64,000 nucleotides of DNA from Aestuariibacter sp. A3R04 (GTDB lineage Bacteria; Pseudomonadota; Gammaproteobacteria; Enterobacterales; Alteromonadaceae): contig NZ_JAHKQR010000001.1 in assembly GCF_018860805.1 (NCBI RefSeq), positions 186,001 to 250,000 of the forward strand, given 5' to 3'. The number at the start of each line of letters is the position of its first letter. The stretch's first letter is position 1. The notes below the pieces were generated by a model. It did no database searches. It was not told the DNA's origin and saw only the letters and a program-made list of their open reading frames with translations. A program made the position numbers and the translations under genes. Positions 1-7,980 of this stretch are shown in pieces.

Positions 1-583
1 GTTTTTCTACGGTATAGGCGGTGCCAAGTGCAGTGAATGAAAATCCTTCATCAAGGGAAACGAAAAAAGGTCTTTGCGGATTGGGTTTTACATCGGCGAA
101 AACCCGGCCCTGTAATAGGGTAATTGCTCGCTTTTCGCCTTCAAACTGCCATTCTACCCGAGTGCTTGTGTCCAGCGTAAGGTTGGAACCGTCGGGAAGC
201 GAGACGTGAGAAACATCACCAATGGTGGTTTGAAGACGGTTAGCGGTATTCATTGCCATTGGGTTTTTCTCCGGCATAGTAACGAATAAGCACATAACGA
301 CCGCTGCTGCCATCGCGGCAACGCCAGACATTTTTTTCCATTGAAACCGTCGGTGTGTCTGTTTCTCAGGAAGGGGGAGTAGGTTTTTGGGGAGTGAGCC
401 GGCAACCAGAAAGGTATGTGCAACCTCTTCAAATGCGCGCTGATGCGCAACATCACTGTTGAGCCATTGCCTAAAACTTTCTGCATTGGCTTCTTGCGGG
501 TTTTCGTCAATGGCCAACACCCAGAGTGTAGCCTCACTGAGTTGGTGCTGAGAAGGGGCGTGTTCGCGATTACTGGTTGTCAC
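1..583 (-). CDS. FecR-family anti-sigma / sigma regulator (partial, C-terminus beyond window)
   Basis: This is the inner-membrane partner that passes a signal from a TonB receptor to an ECF sigma factor. The GTG start at 581-583 overlaps the last codons of the sigma factor gene, which points to translational coupling. The N-terminal part (about residues 12-70) has the cytoplasmic FecR pattern: an 'EATLWVLAIDE' segment, then 'FRQWLNSDVAHQRAFEEV'. A basic stretch and one hydrophobic segment follow near residues 90-110 (GVAAMAAAVVMCLFVTM). Beyond it begins the periplasmic FecR domain, with 'TTIGDVSHVSLPDGS' and 'LDTSTRVEW' (typical 'LxDGSxxxLN..S' pattern). The gene runs off the window after about 194 codons. 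The family call is secure; the ligand is unknown. Confidence 0.85.
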   Translation of the reverse strand, partial: MTTSNREHAPSQHQLSEATLWVLAIDENPQEANAESFRQWLNSDVAHQRAFEEVAHTFLVAGSLPKNLLPLPEKQTHRRFQWKKMSGVAAMAAAVVMCLFVTMPEKNPMAMNTANRLQTTIGDVSHVSLPDGSNLTLDTSTRVEWQFEGEKRAITLLQGRVFADVKPNPQRPFFVSLDEGFSFTALGTAYTVEK

Positions 584-1130
584 GTTCTATTCGCTTTGTT
601 GTCAATATCAGTAGAGCATCCCGCAAGTGCTTTCTTACACCGGCAATGGTTAGCCCGCACGTTTTAGCTATTACATCATAGGATTTATTTTCTATTCGGT
701 GCAGAAAAAATACTTGTCTGCACTCCGCAGGTAATGCAGACCAATCCTGGATCATACATTCCAGCGCCTTTTGTTCAGATAGTCTGGTTTCAGGATCATT
801 GTACGCAGAGGCCACCGGTGGAGCGACATCATCAATATCAACCAGATCCGGACTGCGCAGGGATTGCCTGAACCTGTCTGTCATCAGGTTGACTAGCATG
901 GTGCGAAGATAAGCTTCTGTACAGCGCAGGGTGGCGAACTTATCATTTCGCTGCAGTCGAATGAATAATTCCTGTACCAACTCGTCGGCATCGGCACCGG
1001 AGGCGCCTTTTGCCAACGCTATGCGACGTAGCGTGGCTGCGTGCTGCAAATACAACTGAGTAAGCGCAGCATTGCGTTTGTCCGGTGTCGTGCTTTTTTG
1101 TTCAACGGGTAGGTCAGAGGCGAAAAGCAC
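570..1130 (-). CDS. ECF-type RNA polymerase sigma factor
   Basis: This is a small sigma-70 family factor of the extracytoplasmic-function type. Region 2 is visible in 'LVQELFIRLQRND' and 'AYLRTMLVNLMTDRFRQ'. Region 4 follows as 'LPAECRQVFFLHRIENKSYDVIAKTCGLTIAGVRKHL', shown here only as its key parts: the 'LP.ECR.VF.L.R' opening and the helix-turn-helix. I chose the GTG at 1128-1130 (186 residues) because GGAGGAA lies 9 bases upstream; a TTG at 1157 in the same frame is possible. The gene overlaps the 3' end of the aminotransferase gene, and the fecR-like gene starts inside its last codons, so the three are probably cotranscribed. By analogy with FecI it should switch on the TonB receptors encoded upstream. 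Confidence 0.88.
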   Translation of the reverse strand: MLFASDLPVEQKSTTPDKRNAALTQLYLQHAATLRRIALAKGASGADADELVQELFIRLQRNDKFATLRCTEAYLRTMLVNLMTDRFRQSLRSPDLVDIDDVAPPVASAYNDPETRLSEQKALECMIQDWSALPAECRQVFFLHRIENKSYDVIAKTCGLTIAGVRKHLRDALLILTTKRIERDNQ

Positions 1131-2424
1131 GCGCTGCTTCCTCCAGTGCTTTCGCAACCGTTAACATGTCTTTGTCACTATTGTAGTAACTCGGTGTAAT
1201 GCGCACACAACTACCACTGGCCAAACCATCGCGATGAACGGTAAAAATGCCATGATTTTCGAGTAAATAACTGACGATTCTGCGATTGTCTTCCGACGAC
1301 GTTTTGTTGTGCAAACGAAAGGCCGTTATTCCCCCGTAGCACTGGGGGTCGTTTGGCGTAAGGATGTCGATGGCGCTGATGTGACTAATCGCGTTTACCC
1401 AGAGGTTCCGGAGGTATTTCAGTCGAACCTCTTTGGCATCTGCGCCTATCCAGTCATGAAAGCGGAGTACTTCAGGCACGGTAAGAAAGGCAGCGAAATT
1501 GCTCGTTCCACTGTGGACTCTGCCCCAAATCGAGTCGCTTTGTTCGGGAGAGGCAGACATATTGGGAGCGATGTCATGCAAACGCGTCCTGTTGACATAC
1601 ATAACGCCTACTCCAATTGGTGCGCCATACCATTTATGCATGTTAAAGCCGATAAAATCCGCCTCGAGATCGGACGCAGTCAAGTTGATTTGGCCCCAGG
1701 AATGAGCTGCGTCGACGATGACGTCCACCCCTTTGGATTTTGCTATTTTGGCAATGGCAGCCACGGGAATAACTAACCCATTGCGATGACTTAAATGAGT
1801 GAGCAATAAGAGCTTACAGGCGGGGTTTTGAGTTAACATGTGCGAATAATACGCCACTATGTCGTCACTGTTGGTGACAGGTGGAAGGGCAAATTTCACC
1901 GCCTTCGCGCCTGCGGTACGCGCTTTAGCGTCCATCGCAGCCTGCATGGCATCGTAGTCCACATCCGCATACATTACAGCGTCTCCCGGTTTGAGCAACC
2001 GGTAATTAGCAATAAGATTTTGCAGCGCTTCCGTTGCTCCACGGGTAAAACAAATTTCCTCCGGGCTTACCGCAAGTCGTGCGGCAACACTATGCAAAAT
2101 TGGCTTCAGTTCCGACCAGTATTTTCTTCTGGAATAGTATGAATTGTCCTGGTTGACCCGTGCGGTATGAGAAAAATACGACTGCATTACCGGCGACGCC
2201 ATGATCCCCCAATTGCCGTTTTCTACATTAACAATATCCCGTTTAACCTCGTAATAACTTGCCACCTTTGCCCAAAAAGCTTCATTGGAAGCAATATCCC
2301 TGGGGGCCTCGCTGTGTGGCGCGGGGAATTTTACGTCAGCCATTGTCGAAAACGGCATCGCGGTGGCTAACGAGGTTGATGCCAGGGTGGTGGCGAGAAA
2401 TTGCCTTCTTGAAAATCGGGTCAT
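1114..2424 (-). CDS. Tat-exported class V aminotransferase-fold PLP enzyme (isopenicillin-N-epimerase-like)
   Basis: This is a 436-residue fold-type I PLP enzyme of the class V aminotransferase / cysteine desulfurase / isopenicillin N epimerase group. The N-terminus is a twin-arginine signal: SRRQFLA at residues 5-11, then a hydrophobic stretch ending near 'STMA'. PLP-binding hallmarks are FTRGATEALQN (126-136), VDAAHSWGQ (237-245, with the Asp that contacts the PLP nitrogen) and the Schiff-base lysine in GFNMHKWYG (Lys264). Folding around PLP in the cytoplasm would explain Tat export. It sits between a TonB receptor and the sigma/anti-sigma pair, so it probably acts in the periplasm on the imported compound or a derivative. 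The reaction (transamination, epimerisation or lyase) cannot be told from sequence. Confidence 0.82.
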   Translation of the reverse strand: MTRFSRRQFLATTLASTSLATAMPFSTMADVKFPAPHSEAPRDIASNEAFWAKVASYYEVKRDIVNVENGNWGIMASPVMQSYFSHTARVNQDNSYYSRRKYWSELKPILHSVAARLAVSPEEICFTRGATEALQNLIANYRLLKPGDAVMYADVDYDAMQAAMDAKARTAGAKAVKFALPPVTNSDDIVAYYSHMLTQNPACKLLLLTHLSHRNGLVIPVAAIAKIAKSKGVDVIVDAAHSWGQINLTASDLEADFIGFNMHKWYGAPIGVGVMYVNRTRLHDIAPNMSASPEQSDSIWGRVHSGTSNFAAFLTVPEVLRFHDWIGADAKEVRLKYLRNLWVNAISHISAIDILTPNDPQCYGGITAFRLHNKTSSEDNRRIVSYLLENHGIFTVHRDGLASGSCVRITPSYYNSDKDMLTVAKALEEAARAFRL

Positions 2425-2460
2425 GGAAACTCTCTGATTAATAACCGTAATGGAAACAAC

Positions 2461-2487
2461 AGCATGTAGCCTTCCAGACTACATGCT
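2461..2487 (-). terminator. Hairpin between TonB receptor and aminotransferase genes
   Basis: A perfect 9-bp inverted repeat, AGCATGTAG, N9, CTACATGCT, fills the gap between the receptor stop codon and the aminotransferase start. On the minus strand it is followed by GTTGTTTCC, a poor U-tract, so it may be a leaky terminator or an mRNA-stabilising hairpin that sets the ratio of receptor to downstream products. Confidence 0.45.
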
Positions 2488-2515
2488 GAATATCTCAGTA
2501 AAATGACGGATAAGA

Positions 2516-4924
2516 TTAAAATGCCACGTCTAATCGCAATGAGTAACTTCCACCGTCCGTATCGTATGGCGCATTTCGGGAATAAATCAGACCCCGGTTA
2601 GCTTGAAACGTCGCTTCATCAGGATAGCTATCAAATAAGTTTTCGATGTTGGCACTCACCTTTACCATTTCTGAAAACTGATAATTCACCCCGACATCTA
2701 CAAAAGCTTCTGCACCAAAGTCCTGATAGATATCGCCGTCGCTGTTACCAGAACTGTCAGTCCATTTCCCGTAATAGCGAACGCGAGCCAGGTAGCTCCA
2801 GTCGCCACTGTGATATGTGGCACTGACATTGGCGGTGTGTTTGGGTAGACGATCTTCAAACAGGGTTCGCTGTGTTTCGTTTTGTGCTACGTTTCCGCTG
2901 AGTACTTCTGTTTTGTTGTAGTTGTATGCTGCAACAAGACTAACTTCTCCCGATGACACTTGCCAACGTTGACTCACAACAGCGTCCAGCCCCGTGGTTT
3001 TCGTATCAAAATCGTTTTGATAGAAATTCACGCTGGTAATACTTTCTGCACCGGTAACACCAAGGTTAATCAGCGCGTTGCGTTCATCTGCTGTCAGAGA
3101 GTAAGTGGATGATGTGCCGAAGCGGTCTTCAATTTCTACCCGGTAGAAATCCAGAGATGCCGTTAGTCCTTTTTCTCCCTGGTAAGTGACGCCTACAGAC
3201 ACGTTGTCTGATTGCTCTGGGGTCAGAGAAGAAATATTTGCGTCAGCGCGTTGGTTTATTATTTCGGCAATGGGACCTTCCGGGCTATAGCGACCACGGG
3301 TGAACACTTCTAACGTATTGGTATCCAGGCCCTGAGATACGCGTTCACTGAAAAGCTGGCCCGGCGTTGGCGCCCGGAAACCAGTAGAGTATGTCGAGCG
3401 CAAAGCGATATTTTCAGTTACGGCGTAGCGCGCAGAAATTTTACCGTTTGTACTGCTCCCAAATACCGAAAAGTCCTCATATCGACCTGCGATGCCCAAG
3501 GTTAGGGCGTCGGTTAATTCCGATTCAATATCCAGGTAGATGGCGTAGCTGTCTTGATCGAATTCACCAGCCTGTGCAGGACTAAAACCAAAAAAACCGT
3601 TTGAGCCAGATGGCAAGCCTTCCGAAGCGGCTGGACCAACGGTATAAGATGCTTCATCCCCAGTAGACACCTTATACGTCTCTTCACGGTACTCCGCGCC
3701 AAATGCTATGTTAATGTCGCCGCTGGTGACATTGGACGACAGGACATATACACCGTCCGCATTGATTGTAGTCTCGTCCTGGCTAAGTGAGCCAGCGTAA
3801 AATGCAGTCGGGCTGGTCGATCCCAGCGATGCATTAATCGTATTGGACAAGAAGTAGTCTATCTCATTTCCCCCGGCGCTGGCCGACAGGTCCCAGCTAA
3901 TATCACCGATACCGCCTTTTACACCCGCATAAAGACTGTAATCAGTGTCTTCCTGTCCAAACTGGGGAGAAAACCCCGCCGGATAAATAGCAAGTAAATC
4001 GAAATCCGGGTAAGCAGTGCTTTGGTTAAATACACCAGATTCCGGATTTCGCCAGTTAAAATCTGACAGCCCTTCGCCATCATTATAGGTACCATAAAAA
4101 TAAATGGCACTTGTGTCTGAGATGTCGTACTGACTGTTAAAGGCAAAACGAACAGCTTGACGCTCTGGCTGACCCCAATCCTGAACCGGATTTCGAAGCG
4201 TTATTTCAGGGTGTGCATCTTGATAGGCAATTGCATCAGGTCGTTGACGGGATCTTGCTGTGCGATCTGCATCATAGTACTCAGCAGAAAGTGTGAGATA
4301 GCCGCGGTTGTCCAAATGCCAGCCAGCTTGCGCTCCTGCTCGATATGCCGTGCCATCACCTTCGTAGTACTGGGAGAATTGGGTAAATGCTTTGTAGCCT
4401 TCCCTGTCATCGAGGATAATGTTGATGACACCTGCGATAGCATCAGAACCATACTGAGCTGAAGCGCCATCTCGAAGAACTTCAATCCGTTTTATGGCAT
4501 AGGAAGGTATTGTTGCTAAATCTGCTGATTGCGCGCCATTCGAGCCCAGCAGCGCTGAACGGTGAAGGCGCTTGCCGTTGATCAAGACTAACGTGTGATC
4601 TGACGACAGGCCTCGCAGACTCGCCGGGCGCACGAATACCTGGCCATCGGCCATTGGTAATCGCTTAACATTAAACGACGGCACAAGTTGCGCCATGCTG
4701 TCGAGTAGATCTTCAGACATGGTGTCGTTGAGGGTATCGCCAGATATCAGATCGATTGGTGCCATAGAATCGAACGCGGTTCTATTTGACTGGCGTGTAC
4801 CGGTAACAATGATACTTTCTACACTTTTTACAGCGTCGCCCGTGGTTTCAGCAAAGCCGGAAGTGGGCATCAGTTGCGATGCAATGGCAACGGCGCAAGC
4901 CGATCGAATAAAAGTCGTTTTCAT
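2516..4924 (-). CDS. TonB-dependent outer-membrane receptor (no STN domain)
   Basis: This is a 22-stranded outer-membrane barrel with an N-terminal plug, for energised uptake of a ligand that cannot be named. I prefer the ATG at 4922-4924 (802 residues) because it opens a clean signal peptide (MKTTFIRSACAVAIASQ... ending at 'GFA'); a TTG ten codons upstream lacks support. After the signal comes a TonB-box-like segment (VESIIVTGTR) and a plug domain with 'LRGLSSDHTLVLINGKR', 'IKRIEVLRDGASAQYGSDAI' and 'AGVINIIL'. The barrel ends in a terminal phenylalanine (SLRLDVAF), as needed for BAM recognition. It is a paralogue of the receptor gene just upstream, sharing long stretches such as 'NLFDSYPD' and 'RNAPYDTDGG', so the pair looks like a tandem duplication. 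Confidence 0.93.
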   Translation of the reverse strand: MKTTFIRSACAVAIASQLMPTSGFAETTGDAVKSVESIIVTGTRQSNRTAFDSMAPIDLISGDTLNDTMSEDLLDSMAQLVPSFNVKRLPMADGQVFVRPASLRGLSSDHTLVLINGKRLHRSALLGSNGAQSADLATIPSYAIKRIEVLRDGASAQYGSDAIAGVINIILDDREGYKAFTQFSQYYEGDGTAYRAGAQAGWHLDNRGYLTLSAEYYDADRTARSRQRPDAIAYQDAHPEITLRNPVQDWGQPERQAVRFAFNSQYDISDTSAIYFYGTYNDGEGLSDFNWRNPESGVFNQSTAYPDFDLLAIYPAGFSPQFGQEDTDYSLYAGVKGGIGDISWDLSASAGGNEIDYFLSNTINASLGSTSPTAFYAGSLSQDETTINADGVYVLSSNVTSGDINIAFGAEYREETYKVSTGDEASYTVGPAASEGLPSGSNGFFGFSPAQAGEFDQDSYAIYLDIESELTDALTLGIAGRYEDFSVFGSSTNGKISARYAVTENIALRSTYSTGFRAPTPGQLFSERVSQGLDTNTLEVFTRGRYSPEGPIAEIINQRADANISSLTPEQSDNVSVGVTYQGEKGLTASLDFYRVEIEDRFGTSSTYSLTADERNALINLGVTGAESITSVNFYQNDFDTKTTGLDAVVSQRWQVSSGEVSLVAAYNYNKTEVLSGNVAQNETQRTLFEDRLPKHTANVSATYHSGDWSYLARVRYYGKWTDSSGNSDGDIYQDFGAEAFVDVGVNYQFSEMVKVSANIENLFDSYPDEATFQANRGLIYSRNAPYDTDGGSYSLRLDVAF

Positions 4925-4995
4925 GAGGTGTCCCAGGTTGAGTAATGTGTTCAATACCCTAGACGTCCCTGTTCAATGAATCTGCGCAACGATGT

Positions 4996-5015
4996 GAAGG
5001 TTTCACAAAACCTTC
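4996..5015. repeat. Short hairpin between the two tandem TonB receptor genes
   Basis: GAAGGTTT and AAACCTTC pair as an 8-bp stem around CACA, just after the ancestral stop codon of the upstream receptor. There is no U-tract on either strand, so it is not a convincing intrinsic terminator. Confidence 0.3.
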
Positions 5016-5027
5016 ATAAAAATGGGG

Positions 5028-5177
5028 TCAGAAAGTAAACTCGCTTCTGAGGTAATAAGCCCCACCATCAGTATCATAAGGAGCGTTTCTGGAATACTTC
5101 AGGCCGCGATTCGCTTGTAATGTCGCTCTGTCAGGATAGCTGTCAAACAGGTTTTCGATACCCAGGCTCAGGGATTA
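5028..5177 (-). pseudogene. Severed C-terminal end of the upstream TonB receptor (in-frame TAA at 5175-5177)
   Basis: The open frame of the upstream receptor stops at TAA (5175-5177). Reading on in the same frame gives 48 more sense codons (SLSLGIENLFDSYPD..., RNAPYDTDGGAYYLRSEFTF) and then TGA at 5028-5030. This tail matches the end of the neighbouring receptor almost residue for residue and restores a terminal phenylalanine. The gene is therefore broken by a single nonsense codon, not a frameshift. A sequencing error or natural readthrough are alternatives. Confidence 0.85.
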
Positions 5178-7655
5178 TTGCGGGCTTGGAAACCAGGTGA
5201 CGGACGCATCAAAGAGGTGCAGTGCGGAAAAGGTTTGAAAGCTCTCTTCGTTGGGGCTGACCTGGTCTTGCCAGCTACCGATATAGCGCCAGGTCAATAC
5301 ACTTTCCAGCTTGTCGAGTTGCCAGTGTACTGATAGACGCCCCTTGGTTTTGGGTTGACCGTACTCTTGCAATCTGGTTTGTGCTGGGGTAGTGACGGAG
5401 CCTTGATGTGATACCGAGGTGTGATTGATATTGAATGCACCCTGTACACTGACTTTGCCCACCGCCGTGTAAAATGCGTGTCTGGCTACTATGTCCAGAC
5501 CATCAGAAACGGTGTTATTCAAGTTTTGAAAAAAGGTGGCCGAATTAATTGGGTAGTCGAGATTTTTCATTTTTGCAGATGCAAGTGCTTGCTCGTCCAT
5601 GCTTAGTTCGAATGCAGGAGAGGTACCAAAACGGTCGGACACAATAATGCGATAGTAATCTGCATTGATTGAAGTCAGGCGGCCAAATCTATACCCCACA
5701 CCAGCACTCAGGGTCGTGGATGTTTCTGGGCGAAGAGGGTTAATTGAGACGTCTGCCCGCTGAGATAATATCTCTGCCAGCGCACTTTTCGGTGAAAATC
5801 TGCCACTGGTGTTAACCCTGTCAAACTCTGCGTTGAGACTTTGTGATGTGCGTTCAACGGAGCGTTGTCCTGCGCTGGGTGCGCGGAATCCATTTGTCAG
5901 GTTAGCCCGAAACGTCCAGCTTCCAGCTCCTTGGTAACCTATCGACAATTTACCTCGTACAATATTATTGTAGTCGGAGTTGTGTTCGACTCGGATTGCG
6001 GCACCAGTTACGATAGTGTGAGGCCAGTGGATGTTGAGATCTGCATATGCTGCAAGACTCTGTTGGGAAAATCGGCCAGCTTGAGCATCTGAATAGCCGG
6101 GAAATCCATTAGCGCCCGCTGGCAGGCCGTAAATGGCGCCTGGCCCAACCTGCCAAGACGCAGTATCACCGGCTGTGACCTGATAGTCTTCGATCCGCGA
6201 TACCATGCCCATGGCCAGTGACGCGTATTGCCAGTATGCGTTGCCGGAAAGTGGATAGCGATAGTCAATGTCAGCGGTCCACTCACGTTGAACGAGTTTA
6301 CCAGGTGCAAAGGAAGTTGGGCTGGCGGGTCCAAGAGAGGCGTTAACCGTATTGTCGATAAAATATGCAATTTCATTTTTCCCTGCTGTGCTACTGATAT
6401 CTAAATGAACGTCAGAAGGCGAGACGTGTTTCTTCCCAATAGTTATTGAAAGATCAGTTTCTTGTTGACCAAAACGTGGGGTAAAACCGGCAGGATATCG
6501 TTGAGTCAGCTGATAGTCAGGAAACGCTGGTACGTCGGTAAAAATAATATTGGTGTCAGGGTTGCGCCAGTTGAAATCAGATTCGCCTTCAGAGCTGGAT
6601 AGCGTGACAAAGCTATACCACTCGCTGTGCTCGCTTGTTTTCAGGCGTCCGGTCAATGCGGACTGCAGGCCTTTTCTGGCCGGTTGACCCCAACGTTGCA
6701 CGGGGTTAGCCAAGTTTATTTCAGGGTGGGCATGCTGGAATGCAACCGCATCTGCAGGCTGCACGGAGCGCGATGTAGGGGCATCTTTATAGCCCGCGAG
6801 TACCACGGATAGTTTTAGGTTTTCCATGGCTTGCCAGCCGTGACGAAACTGGAGGTGATGTGACGTGCCGTCTCCTTCGTAATACTGTCCGGTTTGATAT
6901 TGAAAGGAGGTGCCAGTGGATTCGTCCAAAATAACGTTTATAACGCCGGCGATGGCATCAGAGCCATACATTGCAGAAGCGCCGTCCCTTAGCACTTCTA
7001 TTCGTTTTATGGCGTACAGGGGGATGTGAGACAAATCTGTGGGTTGCCCATTGGCGGTTTCGATAAACGCTGAGCGATGTCTGCGCTTTCCGTTGACGAG
7101 CACAAGAGTGTGATCAGAATTTAGCCCACGTAGACTATATCGACGATTGAAAATTTGTCCGTCGCTAAGTGGGAGTCTGAATGCAGTATAACTGGGAAGT
7201 TGCAGGGCCAGGCCATCCAGCAAGTCCACAGAGGCCATATTCATAGGTGAACGGATAACATCTACCGGTGACAGTGCATTGTGAACAGTTACGTTACCGA
7301 GTCGGGTGCCCGTTGCGATAACCTCATCCATTATTGGATGTGGTGTCGGTTCTGGCTCAGAAACTATTTCGCGCGTTGTTGGCATTATCACAAATGTTCG
7401 TTCCGCAACTTTACTCACAGCTAGCGACGATGCCTGGAGGAGCTGTCTAAGCAGAGATTCAGTATCTTTGTTATTGTTAACCTCCGGGTGGTGGAACGAA
7501 GTCAACGTCTCAGCGTTGTAGAGAATATTAACTTGCCTGAGGGATGAAATTTGCTCCAGCGTCACAGTAATGTCGGCAGCTGGCCACGACAGGGGCTCCT
7601 GCGAACACACAGAAAAGCTAATGCAACTGAGAAACAGAATCTGGCGGAACAACAC
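5175..7655 (-). CDS. TonB-dependent receptor with N-terminal STN signalling domain, truncated by nonsense codon
   Basis: This is an outer-membrane receptor of the transducer class. A signal peptide (MLFRQILFLSCISFSVCS) is followed by an STN domain at about residues 22-95 (ADITVTLEQISSLRQVNILY, then LLRQLLQASSLAVSKV and TFVIMP), the part that contacts a FecR-type regulator. The plug (VIATGTRLGNVTV; LRGLNSDHTLVLVNGKR; IEVLRDGASAMYGSDAI) and barrel follow. The frame ends early at 'WFPSPQ', losing the last barrel strands that remain encoded downstream in the same frame. The start is GTG at 7653-7655 with no strong ribosome site. As the only receptor here with an STN domain it is the natural sensor for the sigma/FecR pair downstream. 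Without its C-terminal strands it may not assemble. Confidence 0.85.
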   Translation of the reverse strand: MLFRQILFLSCISFSVCSQEPLSWPAADITVTLEQISSLRQVNILYNAETLTSFHHPEVNNNKDTESLLRQLLQASSLAVSKVAERTFVIMPTTREIVSEPEPTPHPIMDEVIATGTRLGNVTVHNALSPVDVIRSPMNMASVDLLDGLALQLPSYTAFRLPLSDGQIFNRRYSLRGLNSDHTLVLVNGKRRHRSAFIETANGQPTDLSHIPLYAIKRIEVLRDGASAMYGSDAIAGVINVILDESTGTSFQYQTGQYYEGDGTSHHLQFRHGWQAMENLKLSVVLAGYKDAPTSRSVQPADAVAFQHAHPEINLANPVQRWGQPARKGLQSALTGRLKTSEHSEWYSFVTLSSSEGESDFNWRNPDTNIIFTDVPAFPDYQLTQRYPAGFTPRFGQQETDLSITIGKKHVSPSDVHLDISSTAGKNEIAYFIDNTVNASLGPASPTSFAPGKLVQREWTADIDYRYPLSGNAYWQYASLAMGMVSRIEDYQVTAGDTASWQVGPGAIYGLPAGANGFPGYSDAQAGRFSQQSLAAYADLNIHWPHTIVTGAAIRVEHNSDYNNIVRGKLSIGYQGAGSWTFRANLTNGFRAPSAGQRSVERTSQSLNAEFDRVNTSGRFSPKSALAEILSQRADVSINPLRPETSTTLSAGVGYRFGRLTSINADYYRIIVSDRFGTSPAFELSMDEQALASAKMKNLDYPINSATFFQNLNNTVSDGLDIVARHAFYTAVGKVSVQGAFNINHTSVSHQGSVTTPAQTRLQEYGQPKTKGRLSVHWQLDKLESVLTWRYIGSWQDQVSPNEESFQTFSALHLFDASVTWFPSPQ

Positions 7656-7980
7656 ACAATTCGTCGGTAAGTTAACTTCATCAGGTATGGTAAAAGATTC
7701 AGTTCATCTTATTGGCGAATTTTTTGTGACATTTTGCCGAGACAAGCTTGGTGAAAAAGACGCCAACGATAACCGTATACAGCCCGGGTAAACTTCAAGT
7801 GAAATGTAACTTACACCGTGAAATTCTTTTTCACACCATGAAGATTATGGTCAGTAAATCGCTGCGTTAGCGCTATTCATCTTCCCTCTTTATATATTAA
7901 CTGGCTGATCAGAATCACATTTATGTTTTGGTCTCAGTATTGCTACGTCTTCTGTCCACAATGAAATCAGGAGTAAGAAG
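7656..7980. promoter_or_regulatory. Divergent promoter region, TonB receptor operon / dehydrogenase
   Basis: This 325-bp gap holds no convincing gene. It must carry the leftward promoter of the receptor-aminotransferase-sigma-fecR set and the rightward promoter of the dehydrogenase. The inverted repeat GTGAAA-N5-TTTCAC at 7819-7835 is a candidate regulator site. AGGAG lies ahead of the dehydrogenase ATG. Confidence 0.4.
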
